Shown: positions 27,877-35,949 of the stretch, one piece after another
Layout of the letters: the number at the start of each line of letters is the position of its first letter
Numbering within the stretch: the stretch's first letter is position 1
DNA from: an uncultured Gammaproteobacteria bacterium
GTDB taxonomy: Bacteria; Pseudomonadota; Gammaproteobacteria; UBA4575
Direction of reading: 5' to 3'
Assembly: GCA_937922735.1 (NCBI GenBank)
Contig: CALAJL010000072.1
Coordinates: forward strand, 1 to 35,949
Length of the DNA stretch: 35,949 nt
Program-made: the position numbers and the translations under genes
Notes under the pieces: generated by a model
What the model was told of the DNA's origin: nothing
Databases searched by the model: none
What the model saw: only the letters and a program-made list of their open reading frames with translations

Positions 27877-30783
27877 TTGCACGCACTTAACAACATTGAG
27901 TTAGTTCACTACAGTCAAGACATCCTGAAGTTTGTCAGCAAAGAAATTGCCAAACATACTGCAGACCAACTTCCCGATCTTAGCAAAGTTGTTATCTTCT
28001 TACCCAATCAACTAGCACAAGTCCCACTTCGCGAACATATTCTCAGTGAGATCTCAAAACTAGGCTACGAAGCGATATTTCCTCCAACACTTAGCACATT
28101 GCGCCAATGGGTGCGCAGCAAACACCAAGTAAACAAACCAATTTTATCTCAATATGCGCGAGAATTAATCTTGGTTGATGCAGTAAAACAACAACCTGAT
28201 TTATTTTCCAGTGCAAATCCTTGGGGTATAGCCAACGAATTATTATCTTTGTTTGATGCCATGATGTTAAATGATGTCAAGCCAACTGAATTTAGCAACT
28301 ATTATCAAGGTGAAAATCATGATGTAACTCATGCACTACTGCATGAATCTGAATTAGTAAAGTTGTTATGGGAAGCGTGGTTACAGCAAATTAGTGACGA
28401 AGAATTCATTGACCCCATGCAAAATTATGCATATGCATTACATAACATTGACATTAGTGAATATGAAATATTTTATTGCGTAGGACTGGACCAACTTTCT
28501 AAACTTGAATGTAAGTTTTTAAACAGAATTAAAAATGAGTCGCAATTATATTTTTATACCTATGCAAGTAGCTTAGATTGTACAACACGCAATGAAGCAT
28601 GGTTACATAACCATATAGATACTGATACTCAACTTAGTTTTCATTCAAATGATCATCGCACCCTTAGCTCTACCTTATATGACCATGTATTTTCAGAAAA
28701 TGATCTAAATATTAAGCAAAGAGCGGTGTCTTTTGCAAACAAACATACAGACCCTTTAAAAAGTCATTTAAGTATATATAAAAGCAATAGCTTTGAGCTG
28801 CATACCAAAGCAATAGATATTCAAGTTCGCATTTGGCTCAATGAAAACAAACATAACATCGGTGTTGTCACGACAGATCGTAAATTAGTTCGTCGGTTAC
28901 GCGCTGTACTAGAACACGCCAATATATCTGTTATTGATGCTGCAGGCTGGGCATTGGCCACAACCAGTGCAGCGGTAGTGATAGAATGGTGGCTACAATT
29001 AGTAGAAGAAAGATATCCAGCCAAACAACTACTGGCGCTTGCAAAATCACCTTTTTTCCCTGTTGAAAATCGTGATATCCATGAACAGTCAATCAATATA
29101 TTTGAAAAAGACATCATCCTAAAGCTCAATGTATATGGCGGATTAAGTCGATATCGACATGCTATCGAAAAGATACAAGGAAAAAGTAAAACAATTGATC
29201 AATCTATTTTTGATTATCTTAATCTCTTATTAGATAGATTTGAATCCAGTGCCCAACTACTTGCCAAGTTACATAATAAAAAGTCTTATCCGTTACATCG
29301 TTTTATCAAAGAATTACTAAATAGCTTAAAACCAATAGGCATTTATACAAGTTTAAATAATGATGATGCTGGAAAACAGATCATTGAGTTGTTTGAAGAT
29401 CAAATTGCTCACTTTAATATAATTGACAACAACATGAGTTGGTCAGAATCTAGACGCTTCATGTCTAGAATCTTTGACCAGCAAAACTACAAACCCCCTA
29501 TTTCCCAATCGACTAACAAGAATAGTGTAACGTTCTGCAGCCTAGAACAAAGCCGCTTACAACGATACGATGCCTTAGTGATTGCTTCTATGGATAAAAA
29601 TAATTTTCCTGGTACTACGGATAATTATGTATTTTTTAATGAACAAGTGAGAACAGAATTAAAAATTCCTACTTGGCGTGATGATCATGCCCGTCACTTA
29701 CACCAATTTCGCAGTCTTTTGGACTGCTCTGAGAACATACTTATCACTGTGCAAACTGAAAATAATGGTGAAAAAACCACCCTTTCTCCATGGCTAGAAG
29801 CCATCGAGACATTTTATGATATGGCTTATAACCATAGCTTGATGGATCTAAATTTAGAATATTTAGTCTCTCAAGAGACAACTAAAATAACTCAAATATC
29901 TAAAATTCCTTTACCAACTCAATCCATTCAACCTAATCCTGTATTGCTGAATGAGCTTAAACCTGAAAGTATTTCAATTTCTCAATACCAAAGACTAATC
30001 AATTGCCCTTATCAATACTTCACATTAAGTTGCTTAAAATTAAGTCAAACTGACGAGCTAAATGAAGAATTAGGCAAAGCCGACTTTGGAAGTTTAGTTC
30101 ATCAAAGCATTCATGCTTTTTTCTCAAACCTTGATTATCTACCAGGACCATTTAACAATAAAGTTACCACTCATAATCGAGATGAAGCAGAAGAGATGCT
30201 TCGTTTAATTAGTACTCAAGTGTTTTCTCAAACCAATGATGTAGAAGAAAATGACAGCTTTAGTAATACATTATGGTTACAACGCTGGTTAAACTTAATT
30301 CCAAAATTTATCAATTGGGAGATTACACGGCAAACAAACTACACACCACTTAGTCATGAAGCAGAGAAAAAGCTCAACATCAATAACACATTACAATTGC
30401 ATGGCAGACTTGACCGTATCGACCGCAACGCCGAAGGATTTTCTATAATTGATTACAAAACAGGAATGACACCCACCAAAAAAAGCATACTAGCTGGCGA
30501 ACAAGTTCAACTGCCAATGTATGCTTTGTTAAATGAGAGCAATACCGATGTAAAAACATCACAAGTTGAGTACGTAACGATTGGTGAAAATAATTCTGTA
30601 AAAAGTATTGCGGTAATCAAAAATGAAGAATTGGATAACCTGAAAAGCGAGCACTTGCAACGGTTAGAAGATTTCTTTCAAAACTTAAATCAAGATATTC
30701 CTTTTACTGCATTAGCAAGTAATGACACCTGCGAAAGATGTGATGCGGCAGGTGTATGTAGAAATAGTTTTTGGAAACGTTAA
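27877..30783 (+). CDS. AddB-like DNA repair protein: inactive helicase plus RecB-type nuclease
   Basis: A 968-aa protein resembling AddB and the gammaproteobacterial 'probable DNA repair protein' family. The N-terminal two thirds are a UvrD-like fold without a recognisable Walker A. The C-terminal nuclease has 'FGSLVHQSIHAFF' (motif His), 'HGRLDRIDRN' and the catalytic IIDYKTG. Four cysteines, one at about residue 710 (INCPYQYF) and CxxC-x5-C at 952-961, reproduce the AddB iron-sulfur cluster pattern. The only plausible start is TTG at 27877, with a weak ribosome-binding site. Such proteins normally pair with an AddA-type helicase-nuclease; none is adjacent (fdxA before, esterase after). Confidence 0.83.
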   Translation: MHALNNIELVHYSQDILKFVSKEIAKHTADQLPDLSKVVIFLPNQLAQVPLREHILSEISKLGYEAIFPPTLSTLRQWVRSKHQVNKPILSQYARELILVDAVKQQPDLFSSANPWGIANELLSLFDAMMLNDVKPTEFSNYYQGENHDVTHALLHESELVKLLWEAWLQQISDEEFIDPMQNYAYALHNIDISEYEIFYCVGLDQLSKLECKFLNRIKNESQLYFYTYASSLDCTTRNEAWLHNHIDTDTQLSFHSNDHRTLSSTLYDHVFSENDLNIKQRAVSFANKHTDPLKSHLSIYKSNSFELHTKAIDIQVRIWLNENKHNIGVVTTDRKLVRRLRAVLEHANISVIDAAGWALATTSAAVVIEWWLQLVEERYPAKQLLALAKSPFFPVENRDIHEQSINIFEKDIILKLNVYGGLSRYRHAIEKIQGKSKTIDQSIFDYLNLLLDRFESSAQLLAKLHNKKSYPLHRFIKELLNSLKPIGIYTSLNNDDAGKQIIELFEDQIAHFNIIDNNMSWSESRRFMSRIFDQQNYKPPISQSTNKNSVTFCSLEQSRLQRYDALVIASMDKNNFPGTTDNYVFFNEQVRTELKIPTWRDDHARHLHQFRSLLDCSENILITVQTENNGEKTTLSPWLEAIETFYDMAYNHSLMDLNLEYLVSQETTKITQISKIPLPTQSIQPNPVLLNELKPESISISQYQRLINCPYQYFTLSCLKLSQTDELNEELGKADFGSLVHQSIHAFFSNLDYLPGPFNNKVTTHNRDEAEEMLRLISTQVFSQTNDVEENDSFSNTLWLQRWLNLIPKFINWEITRQTNYTPLSHEAEKKLNINNTLQLHGRLDRIDRNAEGFSIIDYKTGMTPTKKSILAGEQVQLPMYALLNESNTDVKTSQVEYVTIGENNSVKSIAVIKNEELDNLKSEHLQRLEDFFQNLNQDIPFTALASNDTCERCDAAGVCRNSFWKR

Positions 30784-30803
30784 ACATTAAGACAAGCACG
30801 AAG

Positions 30804-31424
30804 ATGAGAAATAATATCCATTTAAAAGTGATCGCTATCTTATTGCTTAATTTGAGCATCTATTCATGCAGTGACTCATCTAGCAAGTTAAGCCCATTAT
30901 CCAGCCAAGATACAATACTTGCTTTTGGTGATAGCTTAACGTACGGAACGGGTGCTGACGAAAGTGAAGATTACCCTACTGTGCTATCAAATCTAAGTAA
31001 TATGAATATTATCAATGCTGGTGTTCCTGGAGAAATTAGTAGCAAAGGTCTGGAACGTTTGCCTACATTGCTAGATGAATATAATCCATCGCTACTTATT
31101 CTCATACATGGTGGAAATGATATATTAAAAAAACTGCCACGCAACGAACATAAAAAAAACTTAATCGCAATGGTGGAATTAGCAAAAGCGAGAAATATTG
31201 AAGTAATTATGCTCGGTGTACCTGAGCCAGGTATATTCTTAAAGAGTGCCGAAATATATGAACAAGTTGCAAATGAAATGAAAGTGCCAATCGAGCTATC
31301 TATCTTGCCAAACGTTTTAGGGGATAATTCCTTAAAGTCTGATATTGCGCACCCAAATCACAAGGGTTATCAGAAAATTGCAGAAGGAATATTTGAGTTT
31401 CTTGAAAATAATGGTGCGCTATAG
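30804..31424 (+). CDS. SGNH/GDSL-family lipoprotein esterase, TesA-like
   Basis: A 206-aa lysophospholipase/thioesterase I-like (TesA) hydrolase. I start it at MRNNIHLK (30804), since this places a lipoprotein signal with cleavage before Cys22 (IYSC) at the N-terminus; the ORF-track start overlaps the upstream gene. Catalytic blocks are all visible: FGDSLTYGTG (Ser44), the NAGVPGE glycine block, GGND, and the C-terminal Asp-His pair in DIAHPNHKGY. The gene follows the AddB-like gene by 20 nt, so they are probably co-transcribed. Lipidation is inferred; E. coli TesA is a soluble periplasmic enzyme. Confidence 0.9.
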   Translation: MRNNIHLKVIAILLLNLSIYSCSDSSSKLSPLSSQDTILAFGDSLTYGTGADESEDYPTVLSNLSNMNIINAGVPGEISSKGLERLPTLLDEYNPSLLILIHGGNDILKKLPRNEHKKNLIAMVELAKARNIEVIMLGVPEPGIFLKSAEIYEQVANEMKVPIELSILPNVLGDNSLKSDIAHPNHKGYQKIAEGIFEFLENNGAL

Positions 31425-31425
31425 C

Positions 31426-31629
31426 CTACGTAGCGGCAGCAAGAATAATCTTTACAATAAATATCATTCCCACAATAAACAAAATCGTTAACAACAAACC
31501 TACTATTATAAATTGTGCTGGACTTCCCTGTTGAAAATCGCGCTTGCGATTTTTATCACTTTGCACACCAAAAAAACTAGCAAGAACACTTTTGATAACA
31601 TCAAAAATGGATGGCTTTCTCTCTGTCAC
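31426..31629 (-). CDS. DUF2970 small membrane protein
   Basis: A 67-aa protein with an amphipathic N-terminus containing 'SFFGVQSDKNRKRDF', which matches the DUF2970 family as I recall it, and one C-terminal membrane helix (about residues 40-64). GTG start with AAGG 7 nt upstream. It is tail-to-tail with the esterase gene with a 1-nt gap, so the two transcripts converge. Function unknown. Confidence 0.78.
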   Translation of the reverse strand: MTERKPSIFDVIKSVLASFFGVQSDKNRKRDFQQGSPAQFIIVGLLLTILFIVGMIFIVKIILAAAT

Positions 31630-32266
31630 GCACTAACCTTATAGTTTAAAAATATCATTCAAGACGATTAACACAACCAATGATATATACCATTAGTGAT
31701 TAGTTACACCACTTTCTATCACTGCCAATGATCGTGGCTAATCTAGAGCATAAAATTCGATAGTACTAGTACACTATTTTTGATGCTGAAATTATTAACC
31801 GAGTACTAGGCAACTCACAGGTATAAAGAACATAAAGAATCTATAGAAAGAGTGAAGAGACATCATGACAATAATCGACAACCTCGGTGAAGCATCAAAC
31901 GCATATATTACTATAAAAACATGCCATTCAATAACATTCCTTCACTGCAATTGATATCGGCTCATATATAAAATACTTGATAGAAGTGATGCGATTTTTA
32001 GGATAAACGCAACTATTCACACTACACAAGGTGCATCAAATATATGCAGATAATTGCGAAATATTTTAAGCATCAATATTGATATTTTTTGCCGTTCATT
32101 GACGTAAATTGACCACTTATACATTCATACAGGTAATTTAACAGCTTGGTTATTTAGTCACATAATTAAAGTAGTTAAGAATAGTAAACTATTGTTATCA
32201 AAATTAAAAAATGCAATGGATATTTAGCATTGATTAATATCAAAAATACATGGACGCATCTAACTA
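31630..32266. other. AT-rich 637-bp intergenic region before the GspG-like gene
   Basis: No convincing gene. It contains palindromes GTACTAGTAC and ATCAATATTGAT (32072-32083, followed by ATTTTTT) and two ATTGAC repeats around 32098-32112. A 29-codon ATG ORF at 31864 has weak coding character. No sigma-54 site was recognised. The length suggests a long leader or regulatory region for the pseudopilin/c-di-GMP genes or a decayed sequence. Confidence 0.4.
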
Positions 32267-32755
32267 GTGAAAATAAACATTAACAATCCTTTCATACCAA
32301 TAATAAAGAAAGCTTATATTTGTGGATTCACCATTGTTGAGTTGATGATTGCAATAGCTATAGCTGGAATTATCATGATGGTGGCTGTGCCTGCATACCA
32401 AGACTACTCTTCACGAGCTGAGGACGGTCAAGCAGAAAAAGATATTGTTGTAATTCAATTTACTATTGACGACTATAAACTTTCTAATGGAAGTTTACCA
32501 AACTCTCTTACTGATATTGGCATGAATGGGCTGGAAGACCCTTGGGGAAATCCATATGTGTATGCCAATCATGATGTTGTCCCACCTGGCCATAGAAGAA
32601 AAGACCAAGCACTTGTACCTATAAACAGCGATTATGATTTATATAGTAAAGGCGAAGATGGACTGACTACATGGCCATTGACTGCCAATCATAGCAAAGA
32701 TGATATTGTTCGTGCCAGAGATGGTGCATATATTGGCATTGCTGAAGACTATTAA
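32267..32755 (+). CDS. Stand-alone GspG-like pseudopilin / type IV pilin-like protein
   Basis: A 162-aa prepilin. After a 20-residue leader comes G|FTIVELMIAIAIAGI with Glu at +5, then the long hydrophobic helix. The C-terminal domain resembles GspG, with 'DPWGNPYVY' and a 'DYDLYSKGEDG' loop at the calcium-site position, but with a Pro/Arg-rich insertion between them and an ending 'IGIAEDY'. The leader has Cys at -2 and few basic residues next to the cleavage site, unlike gspG of the main operon. It starts at GTG. It is followed 20 nt later by a GGDEF-EAL gene, so the two are probably one operon. It could be an accessory T2SS pseudopilin, a pilus subunit, or a sensor partner; I cannot decide. 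Confidence 0.85.
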   Translation: MKININNPFIPIIKKAYICGFTIVELMIAIAIAGIIMMVAVPAYQDYSSRAEDGQAEKDIVVIQFTIDDYKLSNGSLPNSLTDIGMNGLEDPWGNPYVYANHDVVPPGHRRKDQALVPINSDYDLYSKGEDGLTTWPLTANHSKDDIVRARDGAYIGIAEDY

Positions 32756-32775
32756 TATTTATAATATCTAATCCC

Positions 32776-35607
32776 ATGCAAATTCATTTTGCGTTCTTAA
32801 AAAGCCGTGTAGCAAAAAGAATATTCATTCTTTTTGTAATTGCTGCCATTATTCCTATATCCGTTATTGGTATAGTTGCGTACAAGCATGTAACTAATCT
32901 ACTCATTTCACAACAACACAAGCACTTAACTGTCGAAAGTAAATCATATGGAATGTCAATATTTGATCGCATTCTTGTCGCACAAGATCAGCTTAACGCA
33001 ATAGGTAAAAATATAATTCAATCTAAATCTATAACTACAAATCTAAAAAATCAAAGCAAAGAGATTATTCTTTCCGATACACGTTTTTTCAAAAAAATTG
33101 AAGTGTACAACAATGGATTGACTTTTAATGGCCTAGTAGATAAACATTTAATGGATGGTAATACGAAGATTACTGTAAATAATATCGATGATAATAAGAC
33201 AAGCATTCACTTCAATAAATTATTAAATACCCAAGACTCAACATTATTATTATCTGCTGAAGTTAGTAAACAATATATATTCGGTGACATGGATATTTTC
33301 GCGGGTGATGAAGACGCATGCGTCATAGTAAAAGGGATTGGCGCATTAAATTGTTCTAATCATGCATTAATTAGTTTAACATTACCTAGTTTTGAAAAGT
33401 ACTTTGAAACACAAAACAATACCAATACCAATACCATAAGTATAGCTGATGAAAATTACATTATCGCTTCATGGGAATTATTCTTAAAAGGTAATTTTAA
33501 CACTGAAAGTTGGATTATTTATTACACAACACCTAGCAGTACAATATTTTCATCTATTCAATCATTCAGCAATACACTATTACCTTTACTAGTTCTTGCA
33601 ATACTCTTTGTAAGCTTAATAAGCATCAATCAGATAACAAAAATTTTAGTACCTTTAGAAAAACTATTATATTTAACAAAAAGAATAGCTAAACGTGACT
33701 TTAATGAAAAAGTAAACTTTGATAGCCATGATGAATTCCAACAGTTGGGTGATTCATTTAATATGATGTCATATGAGTTAGGGAGACAATTTACAGTAAT
33801 GACCGCTATGTCTAATCTCGATAGAGCAATTCTAACTGAAATGAATAAAACATCTGTGGTGGAAGCAATTTTTAAAAACTTAAAGGATTATCTGGAGTAT
33901 AGCCATGCAGCTGTCGTACTTTTAGAAAAAGACAAGGCGAAAGGTAATCTATATATATACAACAAAACCGAAAACCATATACATTCAGATCGCATAATAG
34001 ATATTGATGATAAAGATATTTGCAAATTACTTGATAACACCAACTCAAATGTACGCACCTTGGAACGTAATAAATTACATTCGATTGACTGGTTAATCAA
34101 TGTCCACTCTAATTTCATCACTACGATCGCTATCAAACAAGAACAAGTCACGTTGGCTCTCATAATAATAGGCCATCAATATATCCCAAAACTCAATGAC
34201 GAAGGTGTGAAACAGTTAGACAATTATACAGACAGAGTTAGCGTTGCGTTAAATGCAATTGAGCGTGAAGAAAGATTGGTTAAACAAGCTAATTTTGATG
34301 ATTTAACAGGATTACCTAATCGCCAATTACTCATTGATACGTTTTATGAAATGACTGAGAAGGATAATAACAAGCCAAAACTGGCAGTTTTATTCATCGA
34401 CTTAGATAGATTTAAAATCATTAATGACTCACAAGGTCATGTTATCGGTGATAAATTATTAGTTGAAGCCTCTGTTCGCATACAGTCTTGCCTAAATGAT
34501 AGTGCTTTTCTTGGTCGTTATGGTGGAGATGAGTTTGTAATTATATATCCGACTGAATTTGATACCAGTCATATAAACGATATATCTAACAAGATAATTA
34601 ATACTCTATCAAGATTATTCACCATAGAGAATTATGAACAATCTATAGGTGCAAGTATTGGAATTGCAGTTTACCCAGAGGACGGCAATAACTGGGACAA
34701 AGTTTTACAGAAAGCCGATATTGCTATGTACAAGGCCAAGCAGAAAGGTAGAGGTAAAGCACTATATTTCTCCGATACCATGCAGTCCGAGATACTTGAA
34801 AAAGCAACATTAGAAGCCGACCTGTTTCATGCTTTAGAAAAACAAGAAATTTTTATGGTTTATCAGCCACAAATTAATATAGCTACAGGTGAAATATCTG
34901 GAGCAGAAACACTAATGCGTTGGAAACATACAACAAAAGGAAACATTCGCCCAGATCAGTTCATCTCATACGCAGAAGATACAGGATTTATCATTCCTCT
35001 TGGAATATGGGCTATACGCACAGCACTCAAACAATGCACAGATTGGCAATTAGAAAACCAGGCATTGCCCAAAATATCAATAAATATCTCACCCCGGCAA
35101 ATTCGACATGAAAATTTCATCAATGAGATAGAAGCATTAATTAAAGATTTTGACATACATACAACAAATATTGAGTTTGAAATAACGGAAAGTTTATTTT
35201 TGAATGATGACCCATCTATTCTTGCTAAATTACAACATTTGAACAAATTGGGTATTAGCATCTCTATCGATGACTTTGGTAAAGGTTATTCATCATTAAG
35301 TTATTTAAAACATTTACCCGTGCAAACATTAAAAATAGATAAGTTGTTTATTGATGATATACAAAATGAAAAAGATTCTTTAGCGATTGTTAATGCTATT
35401 ATCGTAATGGCTAAATCATTAAATAAAATAGTTATTGCAGAAGGTATTGAAACTGTTGAGCAGCTAAATATTTTAAAAGACCTTGGCTGTGATATTGGAC
35501 AAGGCTACTTCATCAGTAAACCAAAACCTGCTCACGAAGTAATGAATTATGCAAAAACTGCTATTATTAGCCTTGATAATTTTAGAAAAAATATACTTAA
35601 TTCTTAG
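32776..35607 (+). CDS. Membrane-bound HAMP-GAF-GGDEF-EAL cyclic-di-GMP turnover protein
   Basis: A 943-aa inner-membrane sensor. A transmembrane helix at about residues 16-37 is followed by a periplasmic sensor domain (about 38-265) of no family I recognise, a second helix (about 267-288), HAMP (about 290-345), a GAF-like domain (about 350-500), then GGDEF (RYGGDEF at 583-587, so the cyclase site is intact, without an RxxD inhibitory site). In the EAL domain the signature reads ETL (711-713), but the other key motifs NISPRQ, FEITES, IDDFGKGYSS, LKID and AEGIET are present, so phosphodiesterase activity is plausible. It probably forms an operon with the pseudopilin gene 20 nt upstream. Confidence 0.95.
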   Translation: MQIHFAFLKSRVAKRIFILFVIAAIIPISVIGIVAYKHVTNLLISQQHKHLTVESKSYGMSIFDRILVAQDQLNAIGKNIIQSKSITTNLKNQSKEIILSDTRFFKKIEVYNNGLTFNGLVDKHLMDGNTKITVNNIDDNKTSIHFNKLLNTQDSTLLLSAEVSKQYIFGDMDIFAGDEDACVIVKGIGALNCSNHALISLTLPSFEKYFETQNNTNTNTISIADENYIIASWELFLKGNFNTESWIIYYTTPSSTIFSSIQSFSNTLLPLLVLAILFVSLISINQITKILVPLEKLLYLTKRIAKRDFNEKVNFDSHDEFQQLGDSFNMMSYELGRQFTVMTAMSNLDRAILTEMNKTSVVEAIFKNLKDYLEYSHAAVVLLEKDKAKGNLYIYNKTENHIHSDRIIDIDDKDICKLLDNTNSNVRTLERNKLHSIDWLINVHSNFITTIAIKQEQVTLALIIIGHQYIPKLNDEGVKQLDNYTDRVSVALNAIEREERLVKQANFDDLTGLPNRQLLIDTFYEMTEKDNNKPKLAVLFIDLDRFKIINDSQGHVIGDKLLVEASVRIQSCLNDSAFLGRYGGDEFVIIYPTEFDTSHINDISNKIINTLSRLFTIENYEQSIGASIGIAVYPEDGNNWDKVLQKADIAMYKAKQKGRGKALYFSDTMQSEILEKATLEADLFHALEKQEIFMVYQPQINIATGEISGAETLMRWKHTTKGNIRPDQFISYAEDTGFIIPLGIWAIRTALKQCTDWQLENQALPKISINISPRQIRHENFINEIEALIKDFDIHTTNIEFEITESLFLNDDPSILAKLQHLNKLGISISIDDFGKGYSSLSYLKHLPVQTLKIDKLFIDDIQNEKDSLAIVNAIIVMAKSLNKIVIAEGIETVEQLNILKDLGCDIGQGYFISKPKPAHEVMNYAKTAIISLDNFRKNILNS

Positions 35608-35719
35608 ATCCAAGTGATTTATTGTAGAAACTAAGGCATTCTGCATAATCATAGAGCTATTAATGCTTCAAATTGATAGATTTACCATCCTAGAATAATC
35701 CATTTTCCAATATTACCTC

Positions 35720-35747
35720 TTGGTATATAACTTAGATTATTTATCAT
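35720..35747 (+). promoter_or_regulatory. Tentative promoter of the right-edge flavoprotein gene
   Basis: TTGGTA, 16-nt spacer, TATCAT, about 75 nt before the ATG at 35822. AT-rich surroundings make chance matches likely. Confidence 0.3.
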
Positions 35748-35821
35748 ATTTTATTATTAAATTACTTCATTTTAAAACAGACATAGAAAATATAACTACT
35801 CATACGATAGAATAGCGCTTA

Positions 35822-35949
35822 ATGAAAAAATTACATCATGTAGTAATTGTTGGGGCAGGTTTTGGTGGCATTCAAACTGCACATCATCTCAAAGGCGCCA
35901 ATGTTCGCATTACACTCATCGATCAGCACAATTATCATTTATTTCAACC
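35822..35949 (+). CDS. Type II NADH dehydrogenase-like FAD oxidoreductase (partial, 5' end only)
   Basis: Only the first 42 codons are in the window. They read MKKLHHVVIVGAGFGGIQTA followed by 'VRITLIDQHNYHLFQ', the FAD-binding GxGxxG Rossmann start and the conserved 'D..N.H.FQP' that follows it in NDH-2 enzymes. These are peripheral membrane proteins that pass electrons from NADH to quinone. No strong ribosome-binding site. A sulfide:quinone oxidoreductase is a less likely alternative. Confidence 0.75.
   Translation, partial: MKKLHHVVIVGAGFGGIQTAHHLKGANVRITLIDQHNYHLFQ

Noticed and set aside
31864-31953. Small ORF of 29 codons (MTIIDNLGEASNAY...)
   Set aside because: Purine-rich sequence upstream but no clear Shine-Dalgarno; no recognisable domain and composition like the surrounding noncoding DNA.

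Overview
This window looks like a chromosomal segment of an AT-rich gammaproteobacterium. The block recA-recX-alaS-lysC-csrA-tRNA-Ser/tRNA-Arg, with cinA(pncC)-thpR ahead of recA and a divergent mutS, is classic gammaproteobacterial synteny. Having lysC between alaS and csrA resembles Pseudomonas more than E. coli. The type II secretion order E-F-G-H-I-J-K-L-M-(N/C)-D resembles the Xanthomonas xps arrangement, but the low GC content argues against Xanthomonas itself. I cannot name the genus. No insertion sequence, prophage or CRISPR array was seen.

Region 1 (1-14352, all minus strand) is a nearly complete type II secretion system (T2SS). It is read from the high-coordinate end: gspA/exeA, gspB, gspE, gspF, the pseudopilins G-H-I-J-K, gspL, gspM, a GspC/XpsN-like protein with an HR domain, and the secretin gspD, which runs off the left edge a few codons before its end. 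The gspD ORF is missing from the supplied ORF track because it has no stop in the window. GspD looks like a lipoprotein. gspL has no ATG/GTG/TTG start that would include its conserved N-terminus and probably starts at a rare ATT codon. A 407-bp leader with a tiny ORF and several inverted repeats separates gspD from the rest. No prepilin peptidase gene (gspO/pilD) is present, so the pseudopilins must be processed by one encoded elsewhere.

Region 2 (14353-22626) holds a tRNA-Arg(ACG)/tRNA-Ser(GCT) divergent pair, then csrA, lysC, alaS, recX, recA, thpR and pncC (cinA C-terminal type) on the minus strand. The themes are translation, post-transcriptional control and DNA repair. No canonical LexA box was found before recA.

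Region 3 (22715-31629) has mutS (+), a patatin-like RssA and an NAD-dependent sugar epimerase (both -), a 7Fe-8S ferredoxin fdxA (+), an AddB-like inactive-helicase/RecB-type nuclease protein (+), a TesA-like SGNH lipoprotein esterase (+) and a DUF2970 small membrane protein (-).

Region 4 (31630-35949) has a long AT-rich intergenic stretch, then a stand-alone GspG-like pseudopilin closely followed by a membrane-bound HAMP-GAF-GGDEF-EAL cyclic-di-GMP protein, and the start of a type II NADH dehydrogenase-like flavoprotein cut by the right edge. The pseudopilin/c-di-GMP pair is the least conventional arrangement here and the best candidate for an undescribed system.
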